Source: Agapetus fuscipes (Eukaryota > Arthropoda > Insecta > Trichoptera > Glossosomatidae). Taken from it: 64,000 nucleotides of DNA. Positions 53,104 through 63,139 of the stretch are shown here, piece by piece. Below the pieces are notes generated by a model that saw nothing but the letters and a program-made list of their open reading frames with translations, made no database searches and was not told where the DNA came from. The stretch covers positions 6,696,001 to 6,760,000 of the forward strand of contig OX637342.1 of assembly GCA_951799405.1 (NCBI GenBank), in the 5' to 3' direction. Positions within the stretch are counted from its first letter, which is position 1, and the number at the start of each line of letters is the position of its first letter. Made by a program: the position numbers and the translations under genes.

Positions 53104-54150
53104 TTATTTATTATGGTCGTTTCGTTTACACAAAACGCAAGAGAGAGTGTCTCCAGTAAACACTCTACCACTTGCGAGGAACGCACGCCCTCTCACAGAT
53201 TTTGTCGTATTATTCCTCACGCGTGTATTCGAATGGCAAGCTTCGGAAACCGACTTCGATTCATTTACGTGCGATCTTTCCAAAATTTTGACCTGTTGTT
53301 GAACAAAACTGATAAGATTCTGACAAGAAGGTATTTCGATGTCTTTCAGCGAAAGCTCGAAGGCCATAACTGTAGACGAATTCAATTTACGCAAAGCGCA
53401 ATTAAATAAAAGAAAATCTCCCACATCTGTAATACCTAATTGTTTTAATGCTGCAATGGAAGCGGCATACTTCTCAATAAAGCCATCAAGACAGGCAGCC
53501 GTGTGATCGGCCTTCTTTAAATCAAGGATATTATTTATGTAATATGTTCCTAGCGCACGTTTATCCTGATATTTTTTAACAAGACTGTCCCAGACCACGT
53601 TATAGGTTTCCGCTGACGGTACAATTCCCGAAAATATGTTCGCTGCCTTTCCCGTCAAGTTGCCTGTTAAATATTGCACTCTTTGGGCGTCTGACAACCC
53701 TGTTTTTAGATGGACGTTTGCCTTAAAGGATTCAAAAAATCGTGACCAATTTTTTGGATTCCCATCAAACAAAAGAATTTGTATGGGTGGTAATTTTACC
53801 TCATATCTAGGCCCACTTTGAGTCGATACATGTGGTGTTTCGGTTTTTAAAATTCTTTCCCTAACATCCATTATTTTACTATAAAGTTCTTCAAAGGCCA
53901 TAAGTGATTGATAATTTACCTTTGCCTCTGGGTCTATCTCTAAAGAAAGTGCATTTATTTGATCTATTAAATCTTCGTACTTTTTAACCCAGCTTCCTGC
54001 TTCCTTGGAAGCCGATAAAAAATTACTATTCTCTCTGGATGCAAAATTAGAAACATTTTTTCCTAGTTTATATAAATTATTTATTCTTTCAAAATAAACC
54101 TTTTGTTTCTCTTTCAATATAACCAAAGTTCTTGTTAAAGCATCCGCCAT
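53104..54150 (-). CDS. BEL/Pao gag region
   Basis: A 348-residue product starting at the first ATG after the leader. Residues 1-120 are helical. Residues 115-285 match the DUF1759 capsid domain of BEL/Pao gag (KLPPIQILLFDGNPKNWSRF, YLTGNLTGKAANIFSG, LDGFIEKYAASIAALKQLGI). It ends inside the first Cys/His motif (CVLCKRNDHNK), where a TAA interrupts a frame that otherwise continues into pol. The stop could be inactivating or could be read through; its place in the middle of a zinc motif favours inactivation. Confidence 0.92.
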   Translation of the reverse strand: MADALTRTLVILKEKQKVYFERINNLYKLGKNVSNFASRENSNFLSASKEAGSWVKKYEDLIDQINALSLEIDPEAKVNYQSLMAFEELYSKIMDVRERILKTETPHVSTQSGPRYEVKLPPIQILLFDGNPKNWSRFFESFKANVHLKTGLSDAQRVQYLTGNLTGKAANIFSGIVPSAETYNVVWDSLVKKYQDKRALGTYYINNILDLKKADHTAACLDGFIEKYAASIAALKQLGITDVGDFLLFNCALRKLNSSTVMAFELSLKDIEIPSCQNLISFVQQQVKILERSHVNESKSVSEACHSNTRVRNNTTKSVRGRAFLASGRVFTGDTLSCVLCKRNDHNK

Positions 54151-54700
54151 GTTTACTATTTAAAATAAACAATAAAAAATGAAGAAACGCTAACAAATCG
54201 AAAAAACCTACTTTCAGTTCTGAAAGAAGAAATCGATTTGCCTCAAAGTTGAATTTATTTTATGTCAGTATGTATCACAATATTTACTTTCTCCAGATAG
54301 TTTATTTACTAATGGAAAAAAAAAAACAATAACAAACTTGTAATGACATTTATATAAAAATATAAACAAAGGTAGGTAGGTACCTGTAGACAATGCTCAG
54401 CTGTATGAATACCTAATCTCTAATGGATAGGTATCATTAAAACTATAAATTTCGCACCAACAAATATATGTACCTACTGTGTATTCAACACTTACTAAAA
54501 AAATAACTACCTACATACAGCAAAAATATATATGACAATCGTTAATTTTTGTACACAATATAAATAATGCTAGAATAAAGATTCTAATACAAAGGCATAT
54601 CATATTATGTTCTTAACAATTAACTATCGACACAGTATCCTTGAATATCCGTTTCATGTCAACCATTCTGGTTTCGATAAGGTTACGAAGGACCAAATGG
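54151..54700 (-). other. BEL leader
   Basis: AT-rich untranslated leader between the primer site and gag, with no open frame on the minus strand. Confidence 0.65.
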
Positions 54701-54714
54701 GGTTCGAAGGACCA
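54701..54714 (-). promoter_or_regulatory. BEL primer-binding site
   Basis: The minus strand reads TGGTCCTTCGAACC one base after the 5' LTR. A second near-copy (TTTGGTCCTTCG) lies just downstream at about 54686-54697. The primer tRNA was not identified. Confidence 0.7.
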
Positions 54715-54715
54715 A

Positions 54716-55302
54716 TGGAGGGGCAAGGTGTAAGTTTTGCCCCTCAGGGGGGTATGTATATAAAATACAAAAAAAGAACAAATGGAGAAACTGCAACGTA
54801 TTCTCCAATGCGAGATTTAAAATACACAGATCTAATGCCTATGGTATTTTCTCGCTCAAACAAAAGCCAACCTTCAATAGGTGGCTTTCAATTTTGGACG
54901 ACTTCCCGTACCAAAGAAGCGAAAATCAAAGGACCGCACTCACCTCAAATTGTGCTCTGGTCCAAGATGATGCTCGTTCTCAGGATCCTGTGGGGGAGCT
55001 CTGTTCACAAACTGCCACACTTGCAAGTTATATGTAAAACAATTCCACTCACTCACAGATTTTAACGGTAAATTTCTAATCGGTCGAGAGACATATAAAA
55101 ACGTGTCTACTTGCGAACACGACGGAAATGGAAGTCCTCAATTCTTGCTAATATCACGTTGCTCAGATGTCAAAAAAGTTGATACCGACATCTTGCGATT
55201 TTTATCCGCACTTTTTTCAGTTTGTACAGACCAACATGAAAATTCGCTTCTTAGACTAATAAATTATAAATAAAACAGATGACGCTCAATTGTGCGTCAC
55301 CA
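54716..55302 (-). repeat. BEL 5' LTR
   Basis: Same as 48026-48610 apart from an extra G in the GGGGG run and a change in the nearby A run. It is followed by AAGGG on the plus strand. Confidence 0.93.
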
Positions 55303-55307
55303 AAGGG

Positions 55308-56052
55308 TTTGCATATGAACAAATTCACTGCTATTCAAATATAAAAATTAGTGAAGGCATCTCTGCTGTCTTTTTAGCCACTCTTAGTAGAAACGCGATA
55401 GAGTTACAGTTACTCTTCAACGTACCCAAGTAACCTTTTAGTTTTAAAAAGGTTACAAACAGGTCCCAGAACCTTTTTAACCTTTTTATAACCTTTTTAA
55501 AACCTAAAATGTTACTTGGGTAGTCACAATTTTATCACCAATATCATAAGCTGATTCCAAAATCTCTTTTTACGTTTTCAAACTTTTTTCAATAATACGT
55601 TATATGAAAATATGTTCATAATAATTTACTTTATATGAAGTTTTCCCGACCAGCGTTTGTAGTTTCAGAGACTGTAAAATATTGAATACATTCCAAGCAG
55701 TAAAATATGCCTTTCGTTCGTTTCCAATAGACGCCGTTCCGAGTGCAATTTCATTTTTATTTACAGTGAATATTTTTCGCGGATATTTATATTATCGTAT
55801 GCAAAAAGACTGGCGCTCTTTTGGCTGCCCGCGAGTGAGTTATGCATCCACTTGCCCCATTTTTAAATTTATTCATTCGCATATATAACTGGCAAAAAAG
55901 TTTGTAATCACACCTATAAATTTGCAAGTTTATTCCTTAGTAGGAAAATTTACAGTCTATTACAGTGGAGCGCAACAGTTTTTCATCGTGCGTTTCTTTC
56001 AAAAAATGTTCCAATCTTATAATTATATGTCTTAAATGATGATGATGATTTG
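55308..56052. other. Spacer containing a small palindromic MITE
   Basis: Apart from the element at 55423-55522 I see no gene. The 68-codon frame at 55682-55888 is unsupported. Confidence 0.5.
55423..55522. mobile_element. 100-bp palindromic MITE, TA-flanked
   Basis: CCCAAGTAACCTTTTAG at the left is mirrored by CTAAAATGTTACTTGGG at the right, with several AACCTTTTTA sub-repeats between. TA flanks both ends, as expected for a Tc1/mariner-type target. Confidence 0.75.
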
Positions 56053-56235
56053 ACCGGTCCGTAGCTCAGTGGAAATACTGCGGACTCTGAATGGGAAGGT
56101 TGTGGGTTCGAATCCCGGCGGAGCACAAAAAATATACCATTTATATTTTCAAATTTGCTCTTCGCTGGGTTGAAAAAATCATAAAACCTTTACCAATGAC
56201 CGGTCACCAAAGATCCATCCAGCCTTACAGCAACT
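56053..56235 (+). mobile_element. SINE family B, best copy
   Basis: The tRNA-like head has GTAGCTCAGTGGAAATACTG (A box), GGACTCTGAATGGG, which resembles a tRNA-Gln (CTG) anticodon arm, and a perfect B box GGTTCGAATCCC. GGAGCACAAAAAATATACC, CTTCGCTGGGTTGAAAA, and CATCCAGCCTTACAGCAACT at the 3' end follow. The head does not close a normal acceptor stem and the sequence continues, so it is a SINE and not a tRNA gene. Confidence 0.9.
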
Positions 56236-56236
56236 G

Positions 56237-56330
56237 GGTCTTGATGATGATGATGATGATGATGTAGGATGACGTCTTTCCTGTGGCGCCATTTAATGGT
56301 CCAGGACCATCTCAAGGGCGCCATAAGTTG
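56237..56330 (-). mobile_element. Tail of the CR1/L2-like LINE with (GAT)n
   Basis: The minus strand carries CCTTGAGATGGTCCTGGACC, ATTAAATGGCGCCACAGG and then (CAT)n. It matches 38988-39062 and abuts the SINE B 3' end at the microsatellite. Confidence 0.8.
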
Positions 56331-56378
56331 CTTGAGTATTGGCGCTTTGCAGCGACGACCAAGCTCGTACACCTCTGC

Positions 56379-56455
56379 GGCACTACAACAAGTGTCATAG
56401 ACCCCTAGAGTCTCTAGAATCTAGGGAGTCTCCCGCACAGGATTTCTTAAAAAAA
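56379..56455 (+). mobile_element. Single arm of the 22733-22920 MITE
   Basis: GCGGCACTACAACAAGTGTC, ATAGACCCCTAGAGTCTC and GCACAGGATTTCTTAAAAA match one arm, and the other arm is missing. Confidence 0.75.
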
Positions 56456-56461
56456 AAAAGA

Positions 56462-56640
56462 TAAATAATTTGACTATTTTCATTGGTGCCGTTTTGTAGA
56501 ATGTTCATTCCAAGGGTAGCCCCAGAAGGTCCAGTGAGCAGATCTGTCTTGAGACATCTCTTTAAGTGACTGCTGTCAACCACAACCACAAGCGGCAGTC
56601 GGTTCCATACCTACTCTTGGAGCCGCCACTTCAAAAGCAC
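56462..56640 (-). pseudogene. LINE C-terminal fragment, frameshifted
   Basis: The minus strand reads VFSERAFEVAAPR in one frame and RLPLVVVVDSSHLKRCLKTD in another, a broken CR1/L2-like C-terminus. A Gly/Thr-rich stretch follows. Confidence 0.65.
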
Positions 56641-57304
56641 GCTCACTAAACACTGTTGCATACATTCATTGATTAAAATGATACATATTTTGTACATGTA
56701 TTTATTGCTATACTATATATCGGCCATAATTTTGACGTTGTTTTAACTTTTGGTTTAGATTCTTTACAAGTCCTATCTTTCGACTCATATCAAGTCCTTT
56801 TACCACTGTTGTCCCAGGTACATTAGCTTTCTCTCTTTGAAGCTTTCACGAGCTATGTTAACTCTAATAGATTTCTGTTCAGTGTCTCTCTTTTTTATCA
56901 TATAAATAATTTAATACTATGTTTTAGCATCTTTTTGACATTTAATGTTCACTTTATGATATTTTTTACATGATCTTGCTATCGAACTGAGCTATCGACC
57001 AGAATGCACCGTGTCGGATGCTACAACAACATTTGAACATGCCATGAACTGGGGTTTCGAAAGCAACTACCCCAAGTTTAACACTTTACGTTTAAAATTA
57101 ACCAAAACTGTATGGAAAGTCAAACCTGTGAGTGTTTAACCTTCCATATATTTTTGATTAAAACGCAATGTCGTAATTTAAACATACAGTTTCATATTTG
57201 ACTTGTAGAATCTGTGCATTTCATCTTTTCCTGTCAATTTGATTGTTTTGTAAATACATAGATTAAATAAATTTGTAAACATAGGTTAATTTGTATTGGC
57301 ATTG
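56641..57304. other. Spacer with a SINE A head scrap
   Basis: Positions 56978-57003 are the reverse of CTGGTCGATAGCTCAGTTCG. Positions 57060-57180 contain weak matches to the hairpin repeat. There is no gene. Confidence 0.45.
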
Positions 57305-57566
57305 TTCCTTGACTTATAGGTGGTTATGCGGCTGACCACCCATACGGTAAAAAATGGTTCACTTTGCCAATGTCACCCCTGTTTCAGGGAAGGACGGCAA
57401 GAGTTGCAGGGCTTATATTCATTTGAGATTGGGTTTTTATATTGTAGGTCCACATGCGGCATGTGTTAGCGCGAAATTATACATGTCTGCTTGTGGGAAT
57501 GCATTTAATATAAATCTTAAATGATATATATCTTTGGAGCTTAGATTAGATTAGATTAGATTAGAT
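57305..57566 (+). mobile_element. TTAGA-tail repeat copy, near consensus
   Basis: Full-length from TTCCTTGACTTATAGG to a tail of about five TTAGA units. Flanks TTGTATTGGCATTG and TTGTATTTTATTGG could be a mutated target duplication. Confidence 0.92.
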
Positions 57567-57699
57567 CTTGTATTTTATTGGTGATCCATGCTTTTGTAAA
57601 ACAAAATCACATCATGACCTTTAAACTTGCAATTTTATGTATATTCTGACCATTTTTCATGTGGGCAAAAAATCTAAGCTTGAAAACCACTACACATTT

Positions 57700-57956
57700 C
57701 GCTGCCTTAGTTCTTGTTTACCGTATACGCCATTGAGAAAATTTTACATGAGCAATGTTTGCATGTGTACTGGACGAATGTGTATTATAAAAACAAGAAG
57801 TTTATTTAAAAAAATATTTAAAAGAACTCTCACATTATCGAGTTTTACGGTTTTTTCTTAGCTCAGATTGTGTAGAATTTGATTCATAAGATACCTGCAT
57901 GAAAAAGTCACATTTAACAAGATTGGCGTATACGGTAAACAAGAACTAGGGGAGCG
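57700..57956. mobile_element. Small element with 33-bp terminal inverted repeats
   Basis: TTCTTGTTTACCGTATACGC at 57711-57730 is exactly complementary to 57926-57945, and the match extends outward to CGCT...AGCG with two mismatches. Both sides are flanked by ATTT. The interior is AT-rich and non-coding. Confidence 0.75.
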
Positions 57957-60459
57957 ATTTGATTTTTTAGAACAAAGTTACTGAATAAGAATTTTAAAGA
58001 TCAAGTTGCATATGTAAAATACATTTTCAAATGATCTGGTGCAAACAGTTACAATAATTAAATTATTTAAATTTTTTTTTTTTCGAACGTCTTCGTTTAT
58101 TTCCCACTGGTTGCATACAACTGGGATAATAGTGCTCGCAAGTTTCTAAATAAAAATGTCACATGTAAATAAAACACAGAATTGGTTAATTAAATACTGA
58201 AATTATTTATTCCTTACAATCAGTTTTTTTTTTACATTTTATATTACAGTCATAGAAAGTAGGTATACGTAGAGAATACCGAAAAGACACATTTCTTACA
58301 ATAAATATCTATGTTTAATTTTTATAATTACTTTAACTGCATGTCAAAAACTTTAATCTAAATCTTCTATGATTATCTTCTTAGAATATTTATAATATAT
58401 TTTCTACATTTATTATGTTTATATTTTTTAAATAAATAAACCAGTAATTTAAAGTGAGTAATTATATGAAGAAAAAAAAAGGAAATTTATGTGTGTTCAA
58501 CTAACCATAACTAAACGTGCCTAAGTCACAAAATCCATTTCTGTCATCTCACTTATTTAAAAAGAAACATGTTTCATATTTCATAGAATGGATACGTCAT
58601 ACAAACGGTAGTATTTTTAAAACTCATAGGGGGGTAAGCAGTTCTTGCTAATGCTTGAGGACATAAATAAACCAGGGGGGCTTTTTTACATGCATGAATT
58701 TACCTTATGTAATATCTTTAACAATCCATGAGTGAACTGACTTATGTTAAATTATATTTGGTATACATTTCTATCATCGTATTACGAAAAAAAATCTAGA
58801 TAATACAAAGTGGTTTTAAAAATGAACATAATTTGTAAGTTTACTGCTGCATTTTTTTTAGTGGCTACTCTTTAAATCAACCGAAGCTACATTAAAACAT
58901 TCATAGATAACATAATTTTGAAGTTCTCGGTGGGTAAACGTCACACGTCTTTTTAAAAAACTCTTAGCAGCCACCTATGCCAAAATATTTACTTATCTTT
59001 TCTGTAGCATCCCGGGTGAATTCCATTAATTTCCTTATTCAATAAATGATAGGTCGTTTTGCTTTACTCTAAAAATGTGTTTTTATACATCGGAAAAGCT
59101 ATTCCGTTTTACAGGAGCTTTTTTAAATTTGCTTTTCCAAAGAAACAAGACAAAGCTTATATTTTTTTGAGTGCTTACTCGACACTTGCATATTTTTTTA
59201 CCAGTGTAAGTAAGCTCAATTCACCTTTACAGTGTTTAAGCACAAAAAGTAATATGTTCAAAAACTTCATTCACATAAGCTGGCACGTTTGTTTTTCATC
59301 AAACCAAAGCTCAAATCTTAGCTTATTTCAACGAGACACATTCGGGTTTGTGTTCTTTGCAAAACTAAGTGCAGAGCTTAAAAGCTATAAGCTTGTTTTT
59401 TCTCTATTTTTATTTTTTATTTTTCTATATCTGCGTATCGTAGAAAGAATTGCAGGGTTTTAAGTCGCTGGATTTTGGCTCAGGTTTTTGCATGTATGCA
59501 AGAAAGAGTAATGGAATATTTAAAAAAAAAAATTATGTCGTTCTTTACAATTTTAAAAATATTTTTTACACCAACAAAATATCTATTTTCCTACAATAAC
59601 CCAACGGAATCTTATTTATTTTATAAATTTTCATCACATTTATGCATGACTTTTTTTTTCAAAATTAAAATTCTATTCAGAATATTCTAACAGTTATAAA
59701 GTAAATTTTCTACTTACAAAGTAACATTTCTTTATTTTATTTATCCTCGTAATTTTTCAATAAATTTATGACATAAAAATTCTAACATTTTGACTCATTT
59801 AATTTAAGAAGTATGCATTATATATAATATATTTTTAGCTTTTAATGTATGTATTTACAATTTGGCATGAAAGAAAATTTTGAATATTTTTTTTAAAACA
59901 CTTTTTTATTGTCTATGACAGGATAAGGTTTTTTTTTAAGAAAATACTAAAGACAAGATCAAAAGAATTTATAAATTAACAGAAACAAAAATATTCGGAT
60001 TTTTTTTTCACTTATAAATACACAAGGAGCTACAGTGTGAAGGAAAAGTAAATGATATTTTTTTTTTGCTAAAAAGAACTTTAAACAAGATTCTTCTTTT
60101 CAATTTTTAATAAAAGTTTATTTTATTACTTCTTAATTATGTTTTATTCAAGTTTGTTAAAATAAGGCTCCAAAGAACTTTCACATAAAAAAAATCAAAC
60201 GAACCGTTACAATATCTTATGTATGTATGTATTTTACTTCACCTACTTATCTACATTTTTGATTAATCTGTTATTAAGTATAATATGTACTTCGACACGT
60301 TACAAAAATTTACTTCAGATTTACATGTTTTTCATTGTCTTAAAAATATTTCAAACGCCATTCAAGAAAGAAAACTTTTCTCAAAAATGATAAACAAAAT
60401 CCGTAAAATTTCCTCATAAAAAATTAAGATGTTTTTTTTTCTCACTTCATTTAGTCTGT
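57957..60459 (-). other. AU-rich region, probable 3' UTR of the terminal exon
   Basis: About 2.4 kb of AT-rich sequence lies directly downstream of the stop at 60460-60462. It contains many poly(T) runs on the plus strand and several TTTATT sequences that are AATAAA on the minus strand, for example near 58205. Frames at 59059-59463 and 59475-59690 are motif-free. The 3' UTR reading is an inference from the adjacent exon; the end of the transcript is not fixed. Confidence 0.45.
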
Positions 60460-60582
60460 TTATTTTTTGTCTTGCGACCCGAAGTCGCTTCGTGTATCTT
60501 CGTCATAGATCGGCTCGGCGTCGCCGCACTGCTCGGCCGCCTTGCCGGAAACAGGTACTACGGTCAGTTGCTCCAGGTCACC
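60460..60582 (-). CDS. Probable terminal exon of a host gene (C-terminal 40 residues)
   Basis: The minus strand has a strong splice acceptor: a pyrimidine-rich TATTTTTCTTCTACAG directly before the exon. Then come 40 codons and a TAA. Only this frame is open through the exon; the other two hit TGA at once or within seven codons. Base composition is GC-rich against an AT-rich surround, as expected for conserved coding DNA. The peptide contains VVPVSGKAAEQCGDAEP and YDEDTRSDFGSQDKK, an acidic, hydrophilic tail without a domain I recognise, plausible as the cytosolic end of a larger protein. The upstream exons would be to the right, beyond the window. No similarity to any transposon protein was noticed. 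The gene cannot be named from this. Confidence 0.7.
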   Translation of the reverse strand, partial: GDLEQLTVVPVSGKAAEQCGDAEPIYDEDTRSDFGSQDKK

Positions 60583-60699
60583 CTGTAGAAGAAAAATAAG
60601 ATATAATTGTAAATTCGGACACAAAAAAAGATTTCTTATTCTACCTTCTCATTATTTTATTTTTTTGCATTCATCATCATATGTTTTTAAAAAGATTTG
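60583..60699 (-). other. Start of presumed intron
   Basis: Sequence upstream of the acceptor (CTGTAGAAGAAAAATAAG on the plus strand). No coding signal. Confidence 0.5.
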
Positions 60700-60895
60700 T
60701 GGAGAGGTATGCAATTTAACAACCTATTTTGCGTGGGCAAGTGACTTCATGCAAAAACATAAACTTATGTGCATGTTATGGTATCTGTTGAACTACGTTC
60801 AAAGTTATGGTCAAAGGACCAGGCGTGATTCAAACCAAAGCTATTTTATTCCACGAGCGCTAGTCAAGAATAGCGACTTGACTCTCGCCCATCTA
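60700..60895 (-). mobile_element. SINE family C
   Basis: The minus strand reads GAGAGTCAAGTCGCTATTC, GTTTGAATCACGCCTGG, TGACCATAACTTTGAACG, AAAATAGGTTGTTAAATTGC and CTCCACAAATCTTTTT, matching 41605-41820. Confidence 0.75.
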
Positions 60896-60897
60896 TA

Positions 60898-61144
60898 TTT
60901 AATCTATAATCTAAGTTGCAAGGATATATTCATTCAAAGCTCTCAGATGTATGCCCACAAACAAACACGTGTAGTTCGCGCTTACAAATGCTGATTGTGT
61001 ACTTACAAATAAAATTCAAACCTCAAATGAACCTAAGCCCCACAACTTTTGCCGACCTTCCCTGAAACAGGGGTGACACTGGCAAAGTGAACCATTTTTT
61101 ACAGTATGGGTGGTCAGCCTCATACCAACCTATAAGTCAAGGAA
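60898..61144 (-). mobile_element. TTAGA-tail repeat, first of a tandem pair
   Basis: From ATAATCTAAGTTGCAAGGAT to CTATAAGTCAAGGAATATG. It is followed by a spacer (ATTTTAATATAAAAAATAAC, CTTAAAAAGAAATCTATAC) that recurs after the next copy, so the duplicated unit is about 330 bp. Confidence 0.88.
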
Positions 61145-61228
61145 TATGAATAATAAATTACATTTTAATATAAAAAATAACAAAACCTTAAAAAGAAATC
61201 TATACATAGTAATTGTATATACTTATCT

Positions 61229-61487
61229 ATATAATCTATAATCTAAGTTGCAAGGATATATTCATTCAAAGCTCTCAGATGTATGCCCACAAACAAACAC
61301 GTGTAGTTCGCGCTTACAAATGCTGATTGTGTACTTACAAATAAAATCCAAACTCAAATGAACATAAGCCCTGCAACTCTTGCCGACATTCCCTGAAACA
61401 GGGGTGACATTGGCAAAGTGAACCATTTTTTACAGTATGGGTGATCAGCCTCATACCAACCTATAAGTCAAGGAATATGAGTAATAA
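61229..61487 (-). mobile_element. TTAGA-tail repeat, second of a tandem pair
   Basis: Near-identical to 60898-61144 (shared TTCATTCAAAGCTCTCAGAT and TGCTGATTGTGTACTTAC) with the same flanking spacer. Upstream on the minus strand it continues into the LINE-like remnant at 61599-61763. Confidence 0.9.
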
Positions 61488-61598
61488 ATGACATTTAAGT
61501 TTACAAAAAAAAAAAACAACGAAACCTTAAAAATAAATCTATACAAAAAAAGTCAAAAATTTATTATGCAAAAAATGTAGCAAACTAATAAATCAACA

Positions 61599-61763
61599 TT
61601 ACAAATCAGCATTGCAGATTAGCCGCCACTTCTTCCTGTCCTTGCATACTTCTTTAATGTCATCCAGAGTCATAACCTTTTTCATACAAGCTCTCCTTTT
61701 ATTATGACTCCTTGAATACTGATATTTCTTAAAGTACCGTAATTTCCTAACTTTACTGTTACG
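61599..61763 (-). pseudogene. LINE-like C-terminal reading frame upstream of a TTAGA-tail repeat
   Basis: A minus-strand frame of about 54 codons stays open to a TAA at 61599-61601. It contains SHNKRRACMKKVMTLDDIKE and then VCKDRKKWRLICNADL, a basic tail with the (C/R)KDRxxWR pattern seen at the end of many LINE polyproteins. About 110 bases of spacer separate it from the TTAGA-tail repeat. It is partly conserved at 860-1030. If real, it identifies the repeat as the 3' end of a LINE. The rest of the polyprotein is missing. Confidence 0.5.
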
Positions 61764-62000
61764 CTAACGCCATATCAAATATGACCAAATCCTCTGTAGA
61801 ATTGCTTCCACTTCTTCTATCTTTTCTTCTCTATACTCTTATACTCCTTTATGTTGAATGGAATAATCCAAAATTTCTAGAGTCTCAAATGGGCTCTTTG
61901 CATTCCAAAATATCCCTCGGCTATGTGATGTCACCCATAGTAAATAAAAAAAAAACATTCCGGATAATCAGGGATACTTGTGTTGTATTTTACAGCATTG

Positions 62001-62256
62001 TACCTTGACTTATAGGTTGTTATGCGGCTGACCACCCATAATGTAAAAATTGGTTCACTTTGCCAATGTCACCTCTGTTTCAGGAAAGGACGGCAAGAGT
62101 TGCAAGGCTTATGTTCATTTGAGATTGGGTTTTTATATTGTAGGTCCACATGCGGCATGTGTTAGCGCGAAATTATACATATCTGCTTGTGGGAATGCAT
62201 TTAATATAAAACTTAAATGATATATATCTTTGCAGCTTAGATTAGATTAGATTAGA
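62001..62256 (+). mobile_element. TTAGA-tail repeat copy
   Basis: Full-length plus-strand copy from TACCTTGACTTATAGG to a tail of four TTAGA units. Very close to 57305-57566. Confidence 0.9.
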
Positions 62257-62851
62257 TACAGTTGTGCAAAATGAACCAGCAATTATCTACATACTAAAGT
62301 ATTGACAAAAAATTACTGAAATATGAATATAGTTATTAATCTTCTTATTCTGCTGCAAAATATCTCAAAAACATTTTCAAAACTAATATTAAAAAGCAGT
62401 CAAAGAAGATTTTCGTTTTTTGAAGGAAAACTGGCTTTGGTGGCCAAGATTCTGCTGAATAGATGGCAGATTGTGGGAAAGAGTCACACATGGCGAAAAT
62501 TTCCCACTGTTTGTTTTCCGTCTTTGCAAATAAAGTTGGTGTGGAACCGCCTTCCATTGCCTACTTCTAGTACTTACTTTATGTTTGAATCTCACCAAAG
62601 CGTTTACCAAGTAATGTACGGAAACTGAAGCAGTGCAACTAGAGAGCGTTTTAATTTCATAACAGTTTTGGTTGAGTTAAAATGCAAAGTTTTATACTTG
62701 GGGTACAGATTTATTTTTCATACTCCAACGTTTCAACTCACAATAGAAAAAAGTATACAGACTAAAACGCTCAGTAGGATATGCTATTTTAATTTCAAGA
62801 AGTTTTTAAGTTAACGCTATGTTGAGTTTAAAGAAAAGTTGTACTTCTGCG
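62257..62851. repeat. Spacer with hairpin-repeat copies
   Basis: Copies of the dispersed palindrome lie at about 62605-62660 (AATGTACGGAAACTG ... GAGCGTTTTAATTT) and 62745-62810 (ACTAAAACGCTCAGTAGG). The 101-codon frame at 62323-62628 is overlapped by two antisense frames and has no domain. Confidence 0.5.
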
Positions 62852-63099
62852 TCTTATCTAATGTAATCTTATCTAAGTTGCAAAGATATTTTTAATTGGA
62901 GATTCACATTACATGCATTTTCACATGCAGACACGTACAAGTATGCGCTTGTACATGCCGCATGTGAACCTACAACATAAAAACCAAATCTCAAATGGAC
63001 ATACTTCAGTCCTTCCCTGAAACAGGGGGGATATTGGCAAAGTGATCCATTTTTACAGCATGGGTGGTCAGCCGCATACCAACCTATAAGTCAAGGAAC
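62852..63099 (-). mobile_element. TTAGA-tail repeat copy with a small internal deletion
   Basis: From TCTTATCTAATGTAATCTTA to CTATAAGTCAAGGAAC. The segment between CATAC and TCAGTCCTTCCC lacks the usual CCCTGCAACTCTTGCCGA. Confidence 0.88.
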
Positions 63100-63139
63100 A
63101 TGTATTTTCCCGAAAGGAGAATCTGTTCCCCAATTATTT

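Larger units (their letters stand above)
48026..55302 (-). mobile_element. BEL/Pao LTR retrotransposon, nearly intact
   Basis: A 7.3-kb element with two near-identical LTRs (585 and 587 bp) and a 5-bp target duplication AAGGG (48021-48025, 55303-55307), the size typical of BEL/Pao. It has a primer site, a polypurine tract and gag, protease, reverse transcriptase, peptidase-like and integrase regions in the order of the family. No envelope gene is seen. All coding parts are in one frame, broken by two TAA codons. The LTRs appear to differ only by a few bases in homopolymer runs, which indicates recent insertion. Confidence 0.95.

Noticed and set aside
56053..56125. Possible tRNA gene
   Set aside because: A and B boxes and a Gln-like anticodon arm are present, but the acceptor stem does not pair and the sequence continues into a body shared with other copies. 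It is a SINE head.
59059..59463. 134-codon plus-strand frame
   Set aside because: Phe/Leu/Ser-rich product of AT-rich sequence in the probable antisense 3' UTR; no motif.
551..63099. Telomeric repeats
   Set aside because: The tails are (TTAGA)n and (TTTAGA)n, not TTAGG, and are attached to a defined repeat unit in both orientations within the window.
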